From CBFHWU01 sp965659665 (GTDB lineage: Bacteria; Bacteroidota; Bacteroidia; Flavobacteriales; Flavobacteriaceae), in assembly GCA_965659665.1 (NCBI GenBank), contig CBFHWU010000027.1:124001-188000 (forward strand): DNA of 64,000 nucleotides, in the 5' to 3' direction. Below, piece after piece: positions 1 to 8,904 of the stretch (position 1 is the first letter of the stretch; every line of letters starts with the position of its first letter). A model generated the notes under the pieces. The model was not told the DNA's origin, made no database searches, and worked only from the letters and a program-made list of their open reading frames with translations. A program made the translations under genes and the position numbers.

Positions 1-1
1 A

Positions 2-1342
2 CATATTATGGGTGGAGGTCAATCCATTAACGATTTAATTCCAGGAGGTACTGGTGCCGCACATATAGCTGCAAGATCAGCCGCTAATGCAGGAATGTTT
101 AAAGTTGGTACTGATGAATATGACGGTGCACTTGCAAGCGCTGTAAGCACTAATCTTCCCGTTGTGAATGGAGGAGCAGGTATATTTGATGATACCAAAA
201 CGTATAACTATGAAGCAAATTATGATTTTTCTGATATGATTGATTTTGCCGATGTTATCGTTGGTGCTTCTTATAAGAATACAAGCCTAAATTCCAAAGG
301 AACAATATATAGTGATCAGGACGGTCCAATCGAGTATTACGAGTATGGTGCTTATTCTCAAGTAAAAACAAAGCTATTAGATGAGAGACTTAATCTTACA
401 GGATCAGTGAGAATTGATAAAAGTGAGTTCTTCGATACAAATTTTACTCCTAGGGTTGCACTTTTATACAGTGCAAACAAGAATAATAACATTAGAGTTT
501 CTTACCAAACTGGATTTAGAAACCCTACCAACCAAGACCAATATATAGGATTATTTGCTGGTTCGGTAACTCTCTTTGGAACTTCGCCAGACAACATTAG
601 CCGTTATAACGGTGATGTAGTGTTGGCTAATGGTTCCCCCGCTAGTTTTAGAGGTGAATACGTATTCAATAATGCGGTTGATTTTAATGGTTCCCCTGTA
701 AATTTAAAACATGTTACCTCTGAAAAAATTACGTCAATTGATTTAGGATATCGCTATAATAGTCCAACGTTTAGTTTAGATATCTCTGGATACTACAGTG
801 ATTTTGATGATAAAATTGGATCAACCGACGTAGTAATTCCTGTTGAAGGGGCAGAACCGATAGCTAATGTATTGGCGAGTGGAAATTATGCAGTATACCA
901 AGTGGATTCAAACGCTAACGAAGACTTGAAGACTTATGGAGCAAGTGTTGAACTTACACAGGCTCTCTCAAGAAAACTTTTCTTGAATGTTGTTTATGAT
1001 TACAATAAACTTGACTATACGCCAAGTGCAGGATCTGATTTTGAAGCAGCATTTAATACGCCAGAGCATAAAGTTAAAGCCGGTCTTACAGGAAATTACA
1101 ATGCATTTTCGTTTAGTGTAAATGCCCGATATAATTCAGAATACTTGTACGAGGCTTCTTTTGCTGATGAAATGATTGATGCCAATACAGTATTTGATGC
1201 GCAAGTTACCTTTGAATTACCTGAACTAAACGCAAAGTTTAGAGTAGGAGGTAATAATATCTTTGGAAATGAATACGTGAGTTTAGTTGGAAGTGGGCAT
1301 ATAGGTTCTATTTATTACTCGGCTCTTACGTTTGATTTTTAA
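2..1342 (+). CDS. TonB-dependent outer membrane receptor, C-terminal part (5' end outside window)
   Basis: The frame is open from the first base of the window, so the N-terminal signal, any carboxypeptidase-like domain and the plug are missing. What remains, about 445 residues, is the beta-barrel of a TonB-dependent receptor: alternating polar and aromatic strands, a conserved arginine/asparagine strand near position 530 (GFRNPTNQ), and a C-terminal strand ending in aromatic residues (SALTFDF), as outer-membrane barrels do. The substrate cannot be deduced. A strong terminator follows directly, so the gene ends its transcription unit and is separate from atpD. Confidence 0.85.
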   Translation, partial: HIMGGGQSINDLIPGGTGAAHIAARSAANAGMFKVGTDEYDGALASAVSTNLPVVNGGAGIFDDTKTYNYEANYDFSDMIDFADVIVGASYKNTSLNSKGTIYSDQDGPIEYYEYGAYSQVKTKLLDERLNLTGSVRIDKSEFFDTNFTPRVALLYSANKNNNIRVSYQTGFRNPTNQDQYIGLFAGSVTLFGTSPDNISRYNGDVVLANGSPASFRGEYVFNNAVDFNGSPVNLKHVTSEKITSIDLGYRYNSPTFSLDISGYYSDFDDKIGSTDVVIPVEGAEPIANVLASGNYAVYQVDSNANEDLKTYGASVELTQALSRKLFLNVVYDYNKLDYTPSAGSDFEAAFNTPEHKVKAGLTGNYNAFSFSVNARYNSEYLYEASFADEMIDANTVFDAQVTFELPELNAKFRVGGNNIFGNEYVSLVGSGHIGSIYYSALTFDF

Positions 1343-1362
1343 TTGACCTAATATCGATATCT

Positions 1363-1390
1363 AAAGGCATCCGTAAGGATGCCTTTTTTT
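1363..1390 (+). terminator. Rho-independent terminator after the TonB receptor
   Basis: A 10-bp perfect stem (AAAGGCATCC paired with GGATGCCTTT), a GTAA loop and a run of T follow the receptor stop codon by about 20 bases. It isolates the receptor from the ATP synthase genes. Confidence 0.85.
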
Positions 1391-1426
1391 GTTAATAAAA
1401 CTGGTTTACCTTCTCATATTTTCTTT

Positions 1427-1434
1427 TATATTTG
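1427..1434 (+). promoter_or_regulatory. Bacteroidetes-type -7 box for atpDC
   Basis: TATATTTG matches the Bacteroidetes -7 consensus TAnnTTTG, lies 41 bases before the atpD start and just after the upstream terminator. I see no convincing -33 TTG at the usual distance. Confidence 0.6.
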
Positions 1435-1475
1435 CAGTCGAAACAAAACAATCGTTTACACGTAAACCACATAGA

Positions 1476-2990
1476 ATGTCAAAAGTAGCAGGTAAAGTTG
1501 CCCAAGTAATCGGCCCTGTTGTAGACGTCGCCTTCGACACTGCAGTAGCTCCCCTTCCAAATATTTACGATTCATTGAAAATTCACCGCCTAGACGGGTC
1601 CGAACTAGTGCTCGAGGTACAGTCTCATATAGGTGAAGACCAAGTGCGTACTATTTCCATGGATTCTACCGACGGGCTTTCACGTGGAGCTGAAGTTGAA
1701 GCTACAGGTAATCCTATTCAAATGCCCATTGGAGAAGACGTATATGGACGATTATTTAATGTTATTGGTGATGCCATCGATGGAATTGGTAATATACCCA
1801 AAGATGGTGAAAATGGTTTGCCCATTCACCGATCAGCTCCTGATTTTGATCAGTTATCGACATCAACAGAAGTGTTGTTTACTGGAATTAAAGTCATTGA
1901 TCTTATTGAGCCTTACGCTAAAGGAGGTAAAATAGGTCTTTTTGGAGGTGCGGGTGTAGGCAAAACCGTACTAATACAAGAACTTATCAACAACATAGCT
2001 AAAGGTCATGGAGGATTATCAGTATTTGCTGGAGTTGGAGAACGAACACGAGAAGGTAATGACTTGTTGCGTGAGATGCTAGAATCTGGAATTATCAAGT
2101 ACGGAGATGAATTTACAGAATCTATGGAAAATGGTGGCTGGGATTTAAGTAAAGTAGATAAAGATGCCCTAAAAGAATCTAAAGCTACATTTGTTTTTGG
2201 TCAGATGAACGAACCCCCTGGAGCTCGTGCTAGAGTAGCATTATCTGGTCTGACGATTGCTGAGCATTTTCGAGATGGATCTGGCGAAGGGCAAGGAAAA
2301 GATGTTTTATTTTTTGTAGATAACATATTTCGCTTTACTCAAGCAGGTTCTGAGGTTTCAGCCTTATTAGGTCGTATGCCCTCAGCAGTAGGTTATCAGC
2401 CTACACTTGCTACTGAAATGGGAGCGATGCAAGAACGTATCACATCTACTAAAAATGGATCCATTACCTCTGTACAGGCAGTTTATGTACCTGCAGATGA
2501 TTTAACTGATCCCGCGCCTGCAACCACCTTTGCTCACTTAGATGCCACTACAGTACTCTCTCGCAAAATTGCTGAGCTTGGAATTTATCCTGCTGTTGAC
2601 CCATTAGACTCTACGTCACGTATTTTGACCCCCGATATTTTAGGGGAAGAACATTATAACTGTGCACAACGTGTAAAAGAATTGTTACAGCGATACAAAG
2701 AACTTCAAGATATTATTGCCATTTTAGGAATGGAAGAACTTTCGGAGGATGATAAGCAAGCTGTTGCCCGTGCACGTCGCGTTCAACGATTCTTGTCACA
2801 GCCTTTTCATGTTGCGGAACAATTTACAGGTATTCCTGGGGTATTGGTAGACATCAAAGATACGATCAAAGGTTTTAATATGATTATGGATGGAGAGTTA
2901 GACCACCTTCCAGAAGCGGCATTTAACCTTAAAGGAACGATTGAAGAAGCCATCGAAGCTGGTGAAAAAATGCTGGCTGAAGCATCTTAA
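1476..2990 (+). CDS. atpD: ATP synthase F1 subunit beta
   Basis: Catalytic beta subunit of the F1Fo ATP synthase, on the cytoplasmic face of the inner membrane. The protein of 504 residues starts at MSKVAGKVAQVIGP; the frame is open farther upstream, but that part covers the promoter and is not beta-subunit sequence. The Walker A loop GGAGVGKT lies near residue 160, followed by GERTREG, the Walker B strand VLFFVDNIFRF and ALLGRMPSAVGYQP. A short segment before FGQMNEPPGARAR (about residues 210-235) makes it longer than proteobacterial homologues, as in other Flavobacteriia. Only atpC follows; the other ATP synthase genes are not nearby, the usual arrangement in this phylum. Confidence 0.97.
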   Translation: MSKVAGKVAQVIGPVVDVAFDTAVAPLPNIYDSLKIHRLDGSELVLEVQSHIGEDQVRTISMDSTDGLSRGAEVEATGNPIQMPIGEDVYGRLFNVIGDAIDGIGNIPKDGENGLPIHRSAPDFDQLSTSTEVLFTGIKVIDLIEPYAKGGKIGLFGGAGVGKTVLIQELINNIAKGHGGLSVFAGVGERTREGNDLLREMLESGIIKYGDEFTESMENGGWDLSKVDKDALKESKATFVFGQMNEPPGARARVALSGLTIAEHFRDGSGEGQGKDVLFFVDNIFRFTQAGSEVSALLGRMPSAVGYQPTLATEMGAMQERITSTKNGSITSVQAVYVPADDLTDPAPATTFAHLDATTVLSRKIAELGIYPAVDPLDSTSRILTPDILGEEHYNCAQRVKELLQRYKELQDIIAILGMEELSEDDKQAVARARRVQRFLSQPFHVAEQFTGIPGVLVDIKDTIKGFNMIMDGELDHLPEAAFNLKGTIEEAIEAGEKMLAEAS

Positions 2991-2999
2991 TGTAAAACT

Positions 3000-3281
3000 A
3001 TGTATTTAGAAATTGTTAGTCCTGAAGCGACCCTGTTTAGTGGTGAAGTAGATTCTGTAGCTGTTCCTGGTACAAATGGTTCTTTCCAAATGCTAAACCA
3101 TCATGCGCCCATTGTTTCTGCTCTTGAGCCAGGTAAAGTGATTATTTATGGCTCTTTAGAAATTCCTTCCCAGTTTTTGAACAAATTTTCTGTTGTCGAT
3201 CATAAAACAACTGAGCTTCTACTGTCATCAGGTGGAGCGGTGGAGATGCGAAACAATAAGATTATTGTTTTAGCAGATTAA
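3000..3281 (+). CDS. atpC: ATP synthase F1 subunit epsilon
   Basis: Epsilon subunit of the F1 central stalk, which couples rotation and restrains ATP hydrolysis. At 93 residues it contains the N-terminal beta-sandwich (MYLEIVSPEATLFSGEVDSV, then PGTNGSFQMLNHHAPIVSAL) but lacks the C-terminal helical hairpin of longer homologues; this short form is normal in Bacteroidetes. It starts 9 bases after atpD and surely shares its transcript. Confidence 0.93.
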   Translation: MYLEIVSPEATLFSGEVDSVAVPGTNGSFQMLNHHAPIVSALEPGKVIIYGSLEIPSQFLNKFSVVDHKTTELLLSSGGAVEMRNNKIIVLAD

Positions 3282-3307
3282 CATTAATCTCCCCAAATCT
3301 TTTATTT

Positions 3308-5104
3308 ATGAAAACAAAAAAAATAATTTTTGTCGCCGTACTTTTTTCACAACTTTTGTGGAGTCAAGAGCAACTAGAGGAGGTTGTTTTAACGTCAAAT
3401 CGCATTGATGTCCCTTTTTCGGATACATCATCGACGATTTCTATTATTTCTTCAAACGAAATTCAGCGAAGTGAAACGACCAACCTAGCTGATTTACTGC
3501 GTCTTCAGGCGGGAATTGATATTCGACGACGTGGAGTTGAAGGCACTCAAGCCGATGTGTACATTAGAGGTGGAGGATTCGATCAAGTGTTATTACTCAT
3601 TGACGGTATAAAAGTAGATAACCCTCAAACAGGTCACCATACTCTAAACACAACCATCCCTTTAGATCTAATAGAACGCATCGAAATCGTCAAAGGAGCA
3701 TCTGCACGTGTTTTTGGCCAAAATGCCTTTACGGGTGCAATAAATATTGTTACCAAAGATGATTTAGGAGATCAAGTAAATCTTGAATTGGGTGGAGGAG
3801 CGTATGATTTTGAAAAATATGCTATCACTGCTGCAACTTCCTCAACGAACCAAAGCCATGTAGCTTACGCTTCAAACAATTCATCGGATGGATATCGTTA
3901 TAACACTGATTTTAAACACCAAAATTATGTCTTAAGATCTACTTTTAACAACCAGCACACTCCTATTAAAATGGTGGCCACTTTTGCTAATCGAGATTTT
4001 GGTGCTAATGGGTTTTATGCTAGTCCAACAGATGCAGAACAATACGAAGAAACCCAAAGCAGTCTTATTGGTTTTTCATCGGTAATTCCTTCAAAAACTA
4101 ATTTGATTATCAAGCCTAGAGTATATTGGAAACGTGGCCAAGATGAGTATATTTTCATTCGTGATAATCCATCTATATATAGGAACCTACATATCACCCA
4201 TAAACTTGGAGCAGAATTTAACGGATCTTTCTCTCATAATATAGGAATAACGGGGTTTGGTATCGAAGCTGCTCGAATCAGTATCCAAAGTAATAATCTA
4301 GGGGAACGTGATCGTACTTTAGTGCACGCTTTCACTGAACACCGTTTTAAGTGGAATAAATGGGATATTACTCCAGGTATTGCTGTGAGTCATTATTCAG
4401 ACACTAAAACTTTTTTTTATCCAGGCATTGATATTGGAATTGCTTTAGGATCAACAACTAGGGCTTACTTAAGTACAGGAAATACGTATAGAATTCCCAC
4501 TTATACGGATTTGTATTACAGCGATCGGACTACTATGGGAAATCCAGATTTGAACCCAGAAAAAGCTTTTTCATTTGAATTAGGGGTGCGTCATAACAAA
4601 AAAGCTATTTCTTTAGAACTAGCGATGTTTTATCGTGATGCTCAAGATGTGATTGATTACCTTAAACTTAATCCAGATAGTTTATGGAAAGCAACTAATA
4701 TTAGTAGTATAAAATCTAGAGGTGCTGAGCTGGATTTTGATCTTGATTTTAAGATGAATAAATTATCGCAGCAATTAGGGTTTAGTTATTCTTATTTGAA
4801 TGATGATTACGATGATGATAGCTTAGCTTCTAGAAACAGTTTAAACTCCTTACGTCATCATATTATATTTAATATTACCAATTCGTTTACTCAAAAACTC
4901 TCCACTCATCTTAACTATCGTTATGCCGAACGTGATTCGGGATATAATTATGTAGTCGTAAATGGGGGTATTCGCTATAATGATCCCCGTTATGAGCTCA
5001 ATTTAACCGCTTATAATATCTTGGATGCGAACTACGTGGAACAAAATTTAATCCCGATGCCTGGAGCTCACGTGTTGGTAGGGGTAAAGGTGAATCTACT
5101 TTAA
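3308..5104 (+). CDS. TonB-dependent receptor, BtuB/vitamin-type
   Basis: A complete TonB-dependent receptor of 598 residues, small for the family and without the SusC-type N-terminal domain. A signal peptide (MKTKKIIFVAVLFSQLLWSQ) is followed by a TonB box-like EEVVLTSNR, the plug (about residues 40-150, with DVYIRGGGFDQVLLLIDGI and RIEIVKGASARVFGQNAFTGAINIVTK) and a barrel. Size and plug resemble BtuB-like receptors for cobalamin or siderophores; the ligand is not resolvable. It starts 26 bases after atpC with no terminator between, so readthrough is possible. Its stop overlaps the recX stop by 3 bases on the other strand. Confidence 0.85.
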   Translation: MKTKKIIFVAVLFSQLLWSQEQLEEVVLTSNRIDVPFSDTSSTISIISSNEIQRSETTNLADLLRLQAGIDIRRRGVEGTQADVYIRGGGFDQVLLLIDGIKVDNPQTGHHTLNTTIPLDLIERIEIVKGASARVFGQNAFTGAINIVTKDDLGDQVNLELGGGAYDFEKYAITAATSSTNQSHVAYASNNSSDGYRYNTDFKHQNYVLRSTFNNQHTPIKMVATFANRDFGANGFYASPTDAEQYEETQSSLIGFSSVIPSKTNLIIKPRVYWKRGQDEYIFIRDNPSIYRNLHITHKLGAEFNGSFSHNIGITGFGIEAARISIQSNNLGERDRTLVHAFTEHRFKWNKWDITPGIAVSHYSDTKTFFYPGIDIGIALGSTTRAYLSTGNTYRIPTYTDLYYSDRTTMGNPDLNPEKAFSFELGVRHNKKAISLELAMFYRDAQDVIDYLKLNPDSLWKATNISSIKSRGAELDFDLDFKMNKLSQQLGFSYSYLNDDYDDDSLASRNSLNSLRHHIIFNITNSFTQKLSTHLNYRYAERDSGYNYVVVNGGIRYNDPRYELNLTAYNILDANYVEQNLIPMPGAHVLVGVKVNLL

Positions 5105-5562
5105 ACGGAGTTGATAAAGTTGTAGATTCGTTCGCTTTCCCATCCTTTGTACTTTAGCTGAGAAATAATTTTTTTCTTTTTAGATTCAGGCTTGTCATTA
5201 ATGAGCGACCATTTTTTGGTAGCTAGAGCAATAAAGGTATCATCTACTTCTTTATTTTCAAGTGACTTCAACGCTTTATTAATGTTATATGAACTGATAT
5301 TTCTAATTTTTAATTCTCTTTCAATACGGATTTTTCCCCATTTTTTGACACGAAGTTTTCCTTGTGCAAAAAGTAGCGAAAACCGTGTTTCATTTAAAAA
5401 TCCGTGTTCAATGAGATGTCCCATAACTTCGTCTTTAGCGATGGAAATCAACCGAAATTCTTTTAATTTTATTAACACTTCTTTATGGCAGCGTTCTTGA
5501 TAGGCGCAATAATGCTCTAATTTACGCTTGACTTCGTCAATGGTGAAGCTTTTGTGATTCAT
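5101..5562 (-). CDS. recX: RecX family regulator of RecA
   Basis: RecX binds RecA filaments and limits recombinase activity. The 153-residue protein consists of the three-helix repeats of the family: YCAYQERCHKEVLIKLKEF, then HLIEHGFLNETRFSLLFAQGKLRVKKWGKIRIERELK, then a C-terminal repeat ending SQLKYKGWESERIYNFI. The start is placed at MNHKSFTIDEVKRKLEHYCAY; the longer frame would translate through the rng terminator. It lies downstream of rng on the same strand beyond a terminator, so it needs readthrough or a promoter I could not see. Confidence 0.85.
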   Translation of the reverse strand: MNHKSFTIDEVKRKLEHYCAYQERCHKEVLIKLKEFRLISIAKDEVMGHLIEHGFLNETRFSLLFAQGKLRVKKWGKIRIERELKIRNISSYNINKALKSLENKEVDDTFIALATKKWSLINDKPESKKKKIISQLKYKGWESERIYNFINSV

Positions 5563-5574
5563 AACACGCCAAAA

Positions 5575-5608
5575 ATAAAAAAAGCGGCCCATTTGGACCG
5601 CTTTTTTT
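5575..5608 (-). terminator. Terminator hairpin after rng
   Basis: A GC-rich stem (AAAGCGG and CC paired with GG and CCGCTTT, one C-A mismatch, ATTT loop) with T or A runs on both sides. It begins at the rng stop codon, so it can terminate rng; the symmetric sequence could also work on the plus strand. Confidence 0.75.
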
Positions 5609-7178
5609 AAACATGAATTACTTTTCCTTTACGATCAAAAAAGCGATAGTGCAGGTAGGTATAAGCATCTCTGGGTACGATGCGTACCCATTTTTTATTC
5701 TCGAAGTACCATTTAGTTCTCAGTGAAGGAAAACCTTTGGTTACATAGGCAGCAATGAAAGGATGTAAATGTAAGGTGATACTTTTTTTGCTGTGTTTTG
5801 CATTAGTAATGATTTTTTCTAAATCCGTTTTTATTTTATCCAACAGTACAATGGGAGCTTCTACCTCACCATTCATGTTAGGATTAACTTCACGAGTTTT
5901 AATGTCCATTTCAGGACGTACACGCTGACGTGTCATTTGGATTAAGCCAATTTTACTAGGGGGCAAAATTTTATGTTTCGCTCTATCAGAATCCATTTCG
6001 GTTCTAAAATGATCAAACAAGGCTCGTCGATTCTCAGGTTTTATCATATCAATAAAATCGATAACAATAATACCACCCATATCTCGAAGTCTTAATTGAC
6101 GTGCAATTTCAGTAGCAGCAATCATATTAACTTCTAAGGCAGTATCTTCTTGATTTTTGGCCTTATTCGAACGATTACCACTGTTGACATCTATAACGTG
6201 AAGTGCTTCAGTGTGTTCAACTATAAGATAAGCTCCTCGATTCATAGACACTGTGCGTCCAAAAGAGGTTTTAATTTGACGTTCAATTCCGAAATGTTCA
6301 AAAATGGGGATGTCGGATTTGAATAATTTTACGATTGATTTTTTAGTTGGAGCGATATGATCCAAATATTCTTTTACTTCTTGTAAAAGAGTTTCATCAT
6401 CAACATGGATTCCTGTAAAGGAATCGTCAAATATATCTCGCAATATAGAAGAAGCTCTGTTAAGCTCACTCAGAACTCGAGAAGGATAATCAGCTTTTGG
6501 TATTTTTTTACACATGCTGATCCATCGTTGATAGAGTTGTTGTAAGTCTTGATCCAGCTCAGCTACTTTTTTGTCTTGCGCAACAGTACGGATAATCACC
6601 CCAAACCCTTTGGGTTTGATACTCATGACAAGCTTCTTAAGTCGGGTTTTTTCTTCACGTGAAGGGATTTTTTGTGAAATCGAAATGCGATCCGAAAAAG
6701 GGACAAGGACCAAATATCTTCCAGCTAGAGAAAGCTCCGAACTAATTCGAGGACCTTTAGTGGAAATAGGCTCTTTAATGATTTGAACCAGTAAAGATTG
6801 ATTCGCTTGGACTGCATCTGTGATGATACCGTCTTTGTGAATTTCAGGTTCAAGAGAATAATTTTTAATTGAAAAATCTTTTACTTTTCCTGCGCTTACA
6901 CCTTTGATGAATTTTAAGAAAGTGGCAACTTTCGGACCTAAATCATGGTAATGTAAAAAGGCATCTTTTTCATAGCCTACATTAACAAATCCAGCATTTA
7001 AGCCAGATAAGGTCTTTTTAATTTTCGCTAGGTAAATATCACCTACATGAAATTTGTTACTTCCAACTTCTTTATGAAATTCAATCAGTTTACCGTCTTT
7101 TAATAAAGCAAAATCTACCGCAGAGGATCGGGAACGAATAATAAGTTCTTTTTTCACAATATTGATTTTTTTCCTCAT
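5607..7178 (-). CDS. rng: Ribonuclease E/G family endoribonuclease
   Basis: Single-strand-specific endoribonuclease acting in rRNA maturation and mRNA decay. The 523 residues carry an N-terminal S1-like domain (about 40-130; GDIYLAKIKKTLSGLNAGFVNVGYEKDAFLH) and the RNase E/G catalytic domain, with acidic metal-binding motifs VIDVNSGNR and IVIDFIDM and the downstream RQRVRP. It lacks the long disordered degradosome scaffold of RNase E, so it is RNase G-like in length. The start at MRKKINIVKKELIIRS is the most upstream ATG; the family motif KELIIRS begins about 10 residues in. Neighbours rng, a small basic ORF and HU form a group typical of Flavobacteriia. Confidence 0.93.
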   Translation of the reverse strand: MRKKINIVKKELIIRSRSSAVDFALLKDGKLIEFHKEVGSNKFHVGDIYLAKIKKTLSGLNAGFVNVGYEKDAFLHYHDLGPKVATFLKFIKGVSAGKVKDFSIKNYSLEPEIHKDGIITDAVQANQSLLVQIIKEPISTKGPRISSELSLAGRYLVLVPFSDRISISQKIPSREEKTRLKKLVMSIKPKGFGVIIRTVAQDKKVAELDQDLQQLYQRWISMCKKIPKADYPSRVLSELNRASSILRDIFDDSFTGIHVDDETLLQEVKEYLDHIAPTKKSIVKLFKSDIPIFEHFGIERQIKTSFGRTVSMNRGAYLIVEHTEALHVIDVNSGNRSNKAKNQEDTALEVNMIAATEIARQLRLRDMGGIIVIDFIDMIKPENRRALFDHFRTEMDSDRAKHKILPPSKIGLIQMTRQRVRPEMDIKTREVNPNMNGEVEAPIVLLDKIKTDLEKIITNAKHSKKSITLHLHPFIAAYVTKGFPSLRTKWYFENKKWVRIVPRDAYTYLHYRFFDRKGKVIHV

Positions 7179-7236
7179 CGCATTGCAAAGAGGAAGGGTT
7201 AAACATTAATATCCACAGGATATTTTTTACGTTGAA

Positions 7237-7267
7237 TACTAAAAAAGTTGAACAATACTTTTTAGTA
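7237..7267. repeat. Inverted repeat between rng and the small basic ORF
   Basis: TACTAAAAA and TTTTTAGTA form a 9-bp perfect inverted repeat around a 13-base spacer. It could be a weak hairpin in the HU-side transcript or a protein site before rng. There is no T run after it on either strand, so I do not call it a terminator. Confidence 0.4.
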
Positions 7268-7313
7268 CTACATGTCAAAGAACTTAACTAGGAATATGTT
7301 CTCAAAAAAGAAA

Positions 7314-7403
7314 CTATTTCTTTTTATGTCGGTTAGCTCTGCTTCTTTTTTTTCTTTTGTGCGTTGCAACCTTGTGTCTTTTTCTTTTTTTACCGCTTGG
7401 CAT
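7314..7403 (-). CDS. Small very basic protein (29 aa), probable ribosome-associated peptide
   Basis: Too short for routine gene calling. Reading the minus strand from the ATG at 7403 gives 29 residues: MPSGKKRKRHKVATHKRKKR, then SRANRHKKK and TAG. More than half are Lys, Arg or His, the composition of a small ribosomal protein. I recognise the sequence as a peptide conserved next to HU and rng in many Bacteroidetes. It may be the small ribosomal protein described in a Flavobacterium ribosome, but I cannot confirm that from sequence. It lies 35 bases downstream of HU on the same strand and is probably cotranscribed with it. Its stop codon sits in the loop of a 9-bp stem (7305-7325). Confidence 0.75.
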   Translation of the reverse strand: MPSGKKRKRHKVATHKRKKRSRANRHKKK

Positions 7404-7438
7404 ACTAAAATGTTAATGGTTTTAATATTATGCTGTTA

Positions 7439-7729
7439 CTACTTGACAGCTACTTTGTTTCGTACTCCGTTTGAAAAAACTTTGGCTGGTTTAAAAGCCG
7501 GAATGTTGTGCGAAGGGATCGTAATGGTTGTTTTTTTAGAAATATTGCGCCCTTTTTTTTCGGCACGGGTTTTAATAATAAAGCTTCCAAAACCGCGTAA
7601 AAAAACGGGTTCACCAGATTCAAGGGAATCTTTAATTTCTTGCATGAAATGTTCCACAATTATTTGGGTTTCTTTACGATCTACACCTAATCTTTCTGAT
7701 ATGTTCGAGACTATTTCTGCTTTGGTCAT
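7439..7729 (-). CDS. HU/IHF family DNA-binding protein
   Basis: Histone-like protein that bends and compacts DNA as a dimer. The 96 residues contain the helical dimerisation part (MTKAEIVSNISERLGVDRKE) and the beta-arm region (VFLRGFGSFIIKTRAEKKGRN, then IPSHNIPAFKPAKVF), which matches the family signature. The start is taken at MTKAEIV, the usual N-terminus; an ATG 21 bases upstream is also possible. A TATATTTG box lies upstream on the minus strand. The small basic ORF and then rng follow on the same strand. Confidence 0.93.
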   Translation of the reverse strand: MTKAEIVSNISERLGVDRKETQIIVEHFMQEIKDSLESGEPVFLRGFGSFIIKTRAEKKGRNISKKTTITIPSHNIPAFKPAKVFSNGVRNKVAVK

Positions 7730-7760
7730 TTTTTTGTTGTTTTGTTTCAAAATAGGTGTG

Positions 7761-7768
7761 CAAATATA
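7761..7768 (-). promoter_or_regulatory. -7 box for the HU gene
   Basis: Read on the minus strand this is TATATTTG, matching TAnnTTTG, 31 bases before the chosen HU start. No clear -33 element was found. Confidence 0.55.
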
Positions 7769-7837
7769 TAAATTATAATTGACTCTTAAAGAAGTGTATA
7801 TCCTTCAAAAAAATAAATACCTTGCATTCGATTAACT

Positions 7838-8881
7838 ATGAATAATAATTTTTCAACTTCAATCTTAAATTGGTATCAAGTTCATCGCAGATCTTTACCT
7901 TGGAGAGGCTCAAAAAACCCATATTTTATTTGGCTTTCAGAGATCATTATGCAACAAACTAGAATTGCTCAAGGAACTCCATATTATTTAAACTTTGTTC
8001 ATGCTTTTCCTACAGTTTACGATTTGGCAAAGGCTCATGAAAAGCGTGTTTTGAAATTATGGCAGGGACTTGGGTATTATTCTCGTGCTCGAAATTTACA
8101 CAAAACCGCTCGTTTGATAGTCAAAGAATACCATGGTATTTTTCCTAACACCTATAAAGATTTAATTCAGCTACCCGGAATAGGTCCTTACACTGCCAGC
8201 GCAATAAGTTCAATTTGTTTTGATGAACCGAAAGCCGTTGTCGATGGAAATGTATATCGGGTTTTATCACGATTTTTCAATATTGACTTCCCAATAAACA
8301 CACCAAAAGGGATAAAATACTATGCCGTATTAGCACAAGAGCTACTGGCTCATCATCACCCAGGAACATTTAATCAAGCAATCATGGAGTTTGGGGCACT
8401 TCAATGTACCCCAAAAAATCCACAATGTAACAACTGCCTCTTTCACCAAAATTGTAAGGCGTATTCTCTAAATTTGGTTAAGCAGCGACCTGTTAAAATA
8501 AAAAAAACCTCAAACAAAAGACGAGAATTTAATTATCTTGTCTCATTATCAAAATCAAAATACACTATTTTAACTAAGCGAATTAAAAAAGATATATGGC
8601 AACACTTATACGAATTCCCTCTAATTGAAGGTCATTTCAATCAATCATTCAATGAGTTAAAGCAGTCTGATCAATTTCCCGAATGGGCCAAAAATCATCC
8701 ATTTTATCTTTACAATGAAATTCCTTATAAACACCAACTAACACATCAATATATTGAGGCTTATTTTTGGGTGGCTGAAATTGATAATTTAAATTCTGAT
8801 AACGTCATTGAAATTGATCGATTGAACGAATTTCCAATATCCAGATTAACAGAACGATTTTTGCAGAAGTTTTTCCTTTAG
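7838..8881 (+). CDS. mutY: A/G-specific adenine glycosylase
   Basis: Base-excision repair glycosylase that removes adenine mispaired with 8-oxoguanine. The 347 residues carry the catalytic Glu region (WLSEIIMQQTRI, near residue 37), the helix-hairpin-helix LIQLPGIGPYTASAI followed by the catalytic Asp in VVDGNVYRVLSR, and a four-cysteine iron-sulfur loop with spacing C-x6-C-x2-C-x5-C near residues 190-207. The C-terminal part is the NUDIX-like 8-oxoG recognition domain. It heads the mutY-ssb-gldE-gldD cluster known from gliding Flavobacteriia and diverges from HU. Confidence 0.96.
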   Translation: MNNNFSTSILNWYQVHRRSLPWRGSKNPYFIWLSEIIMQQTRIAQGTPYYLNFVHAFPTVYDLAKAHEKRVLKLWQGLGYYSRARNLHKTARLIVKEYHGIFPNTYKDLIQLPGIGPYTASAISSICFDEPKAVVDGNVYRVLSRFFNIDFPINTPKGIKYYAVLAQELLAHHHPGTFNQAIMEFGALQCTPKNPQCNNCLFHQNCKAYSLNLVKQRPVKIKKTSNKRREFNYLVSLSKSKYTILTKRIKKDIWQHLYEFPLIEGHFNQSFNELKQSDQFPEWAKNHPFYLYNEIPYKHQLTHQYIEAYFWVAEIDNLNSDNVIEIDRLNEFPISRLTERFLQKFFL

Positions 8882-8904
8882 TGTACTTTTATACAAAAAT
8901 AATT

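Noticed and set aside
1389..1475. Extended N-terminus of atpD
   Set aside because: Covers the promoter box and does not match the family, which begins MSKVAGKV.
1633..1935. 100-codon ORF inside atpD
   Set aside because: Out-of-frame shadow of a clear atpD gene with no start context.
7272..7778. 168-codon ORF on the plus strand over HU and the small basic ORF
   Set aside because: It is the antisense of the HU gene and the basic peptide; its protein is low-complexity Phe/Leu/Cys and has no family features.
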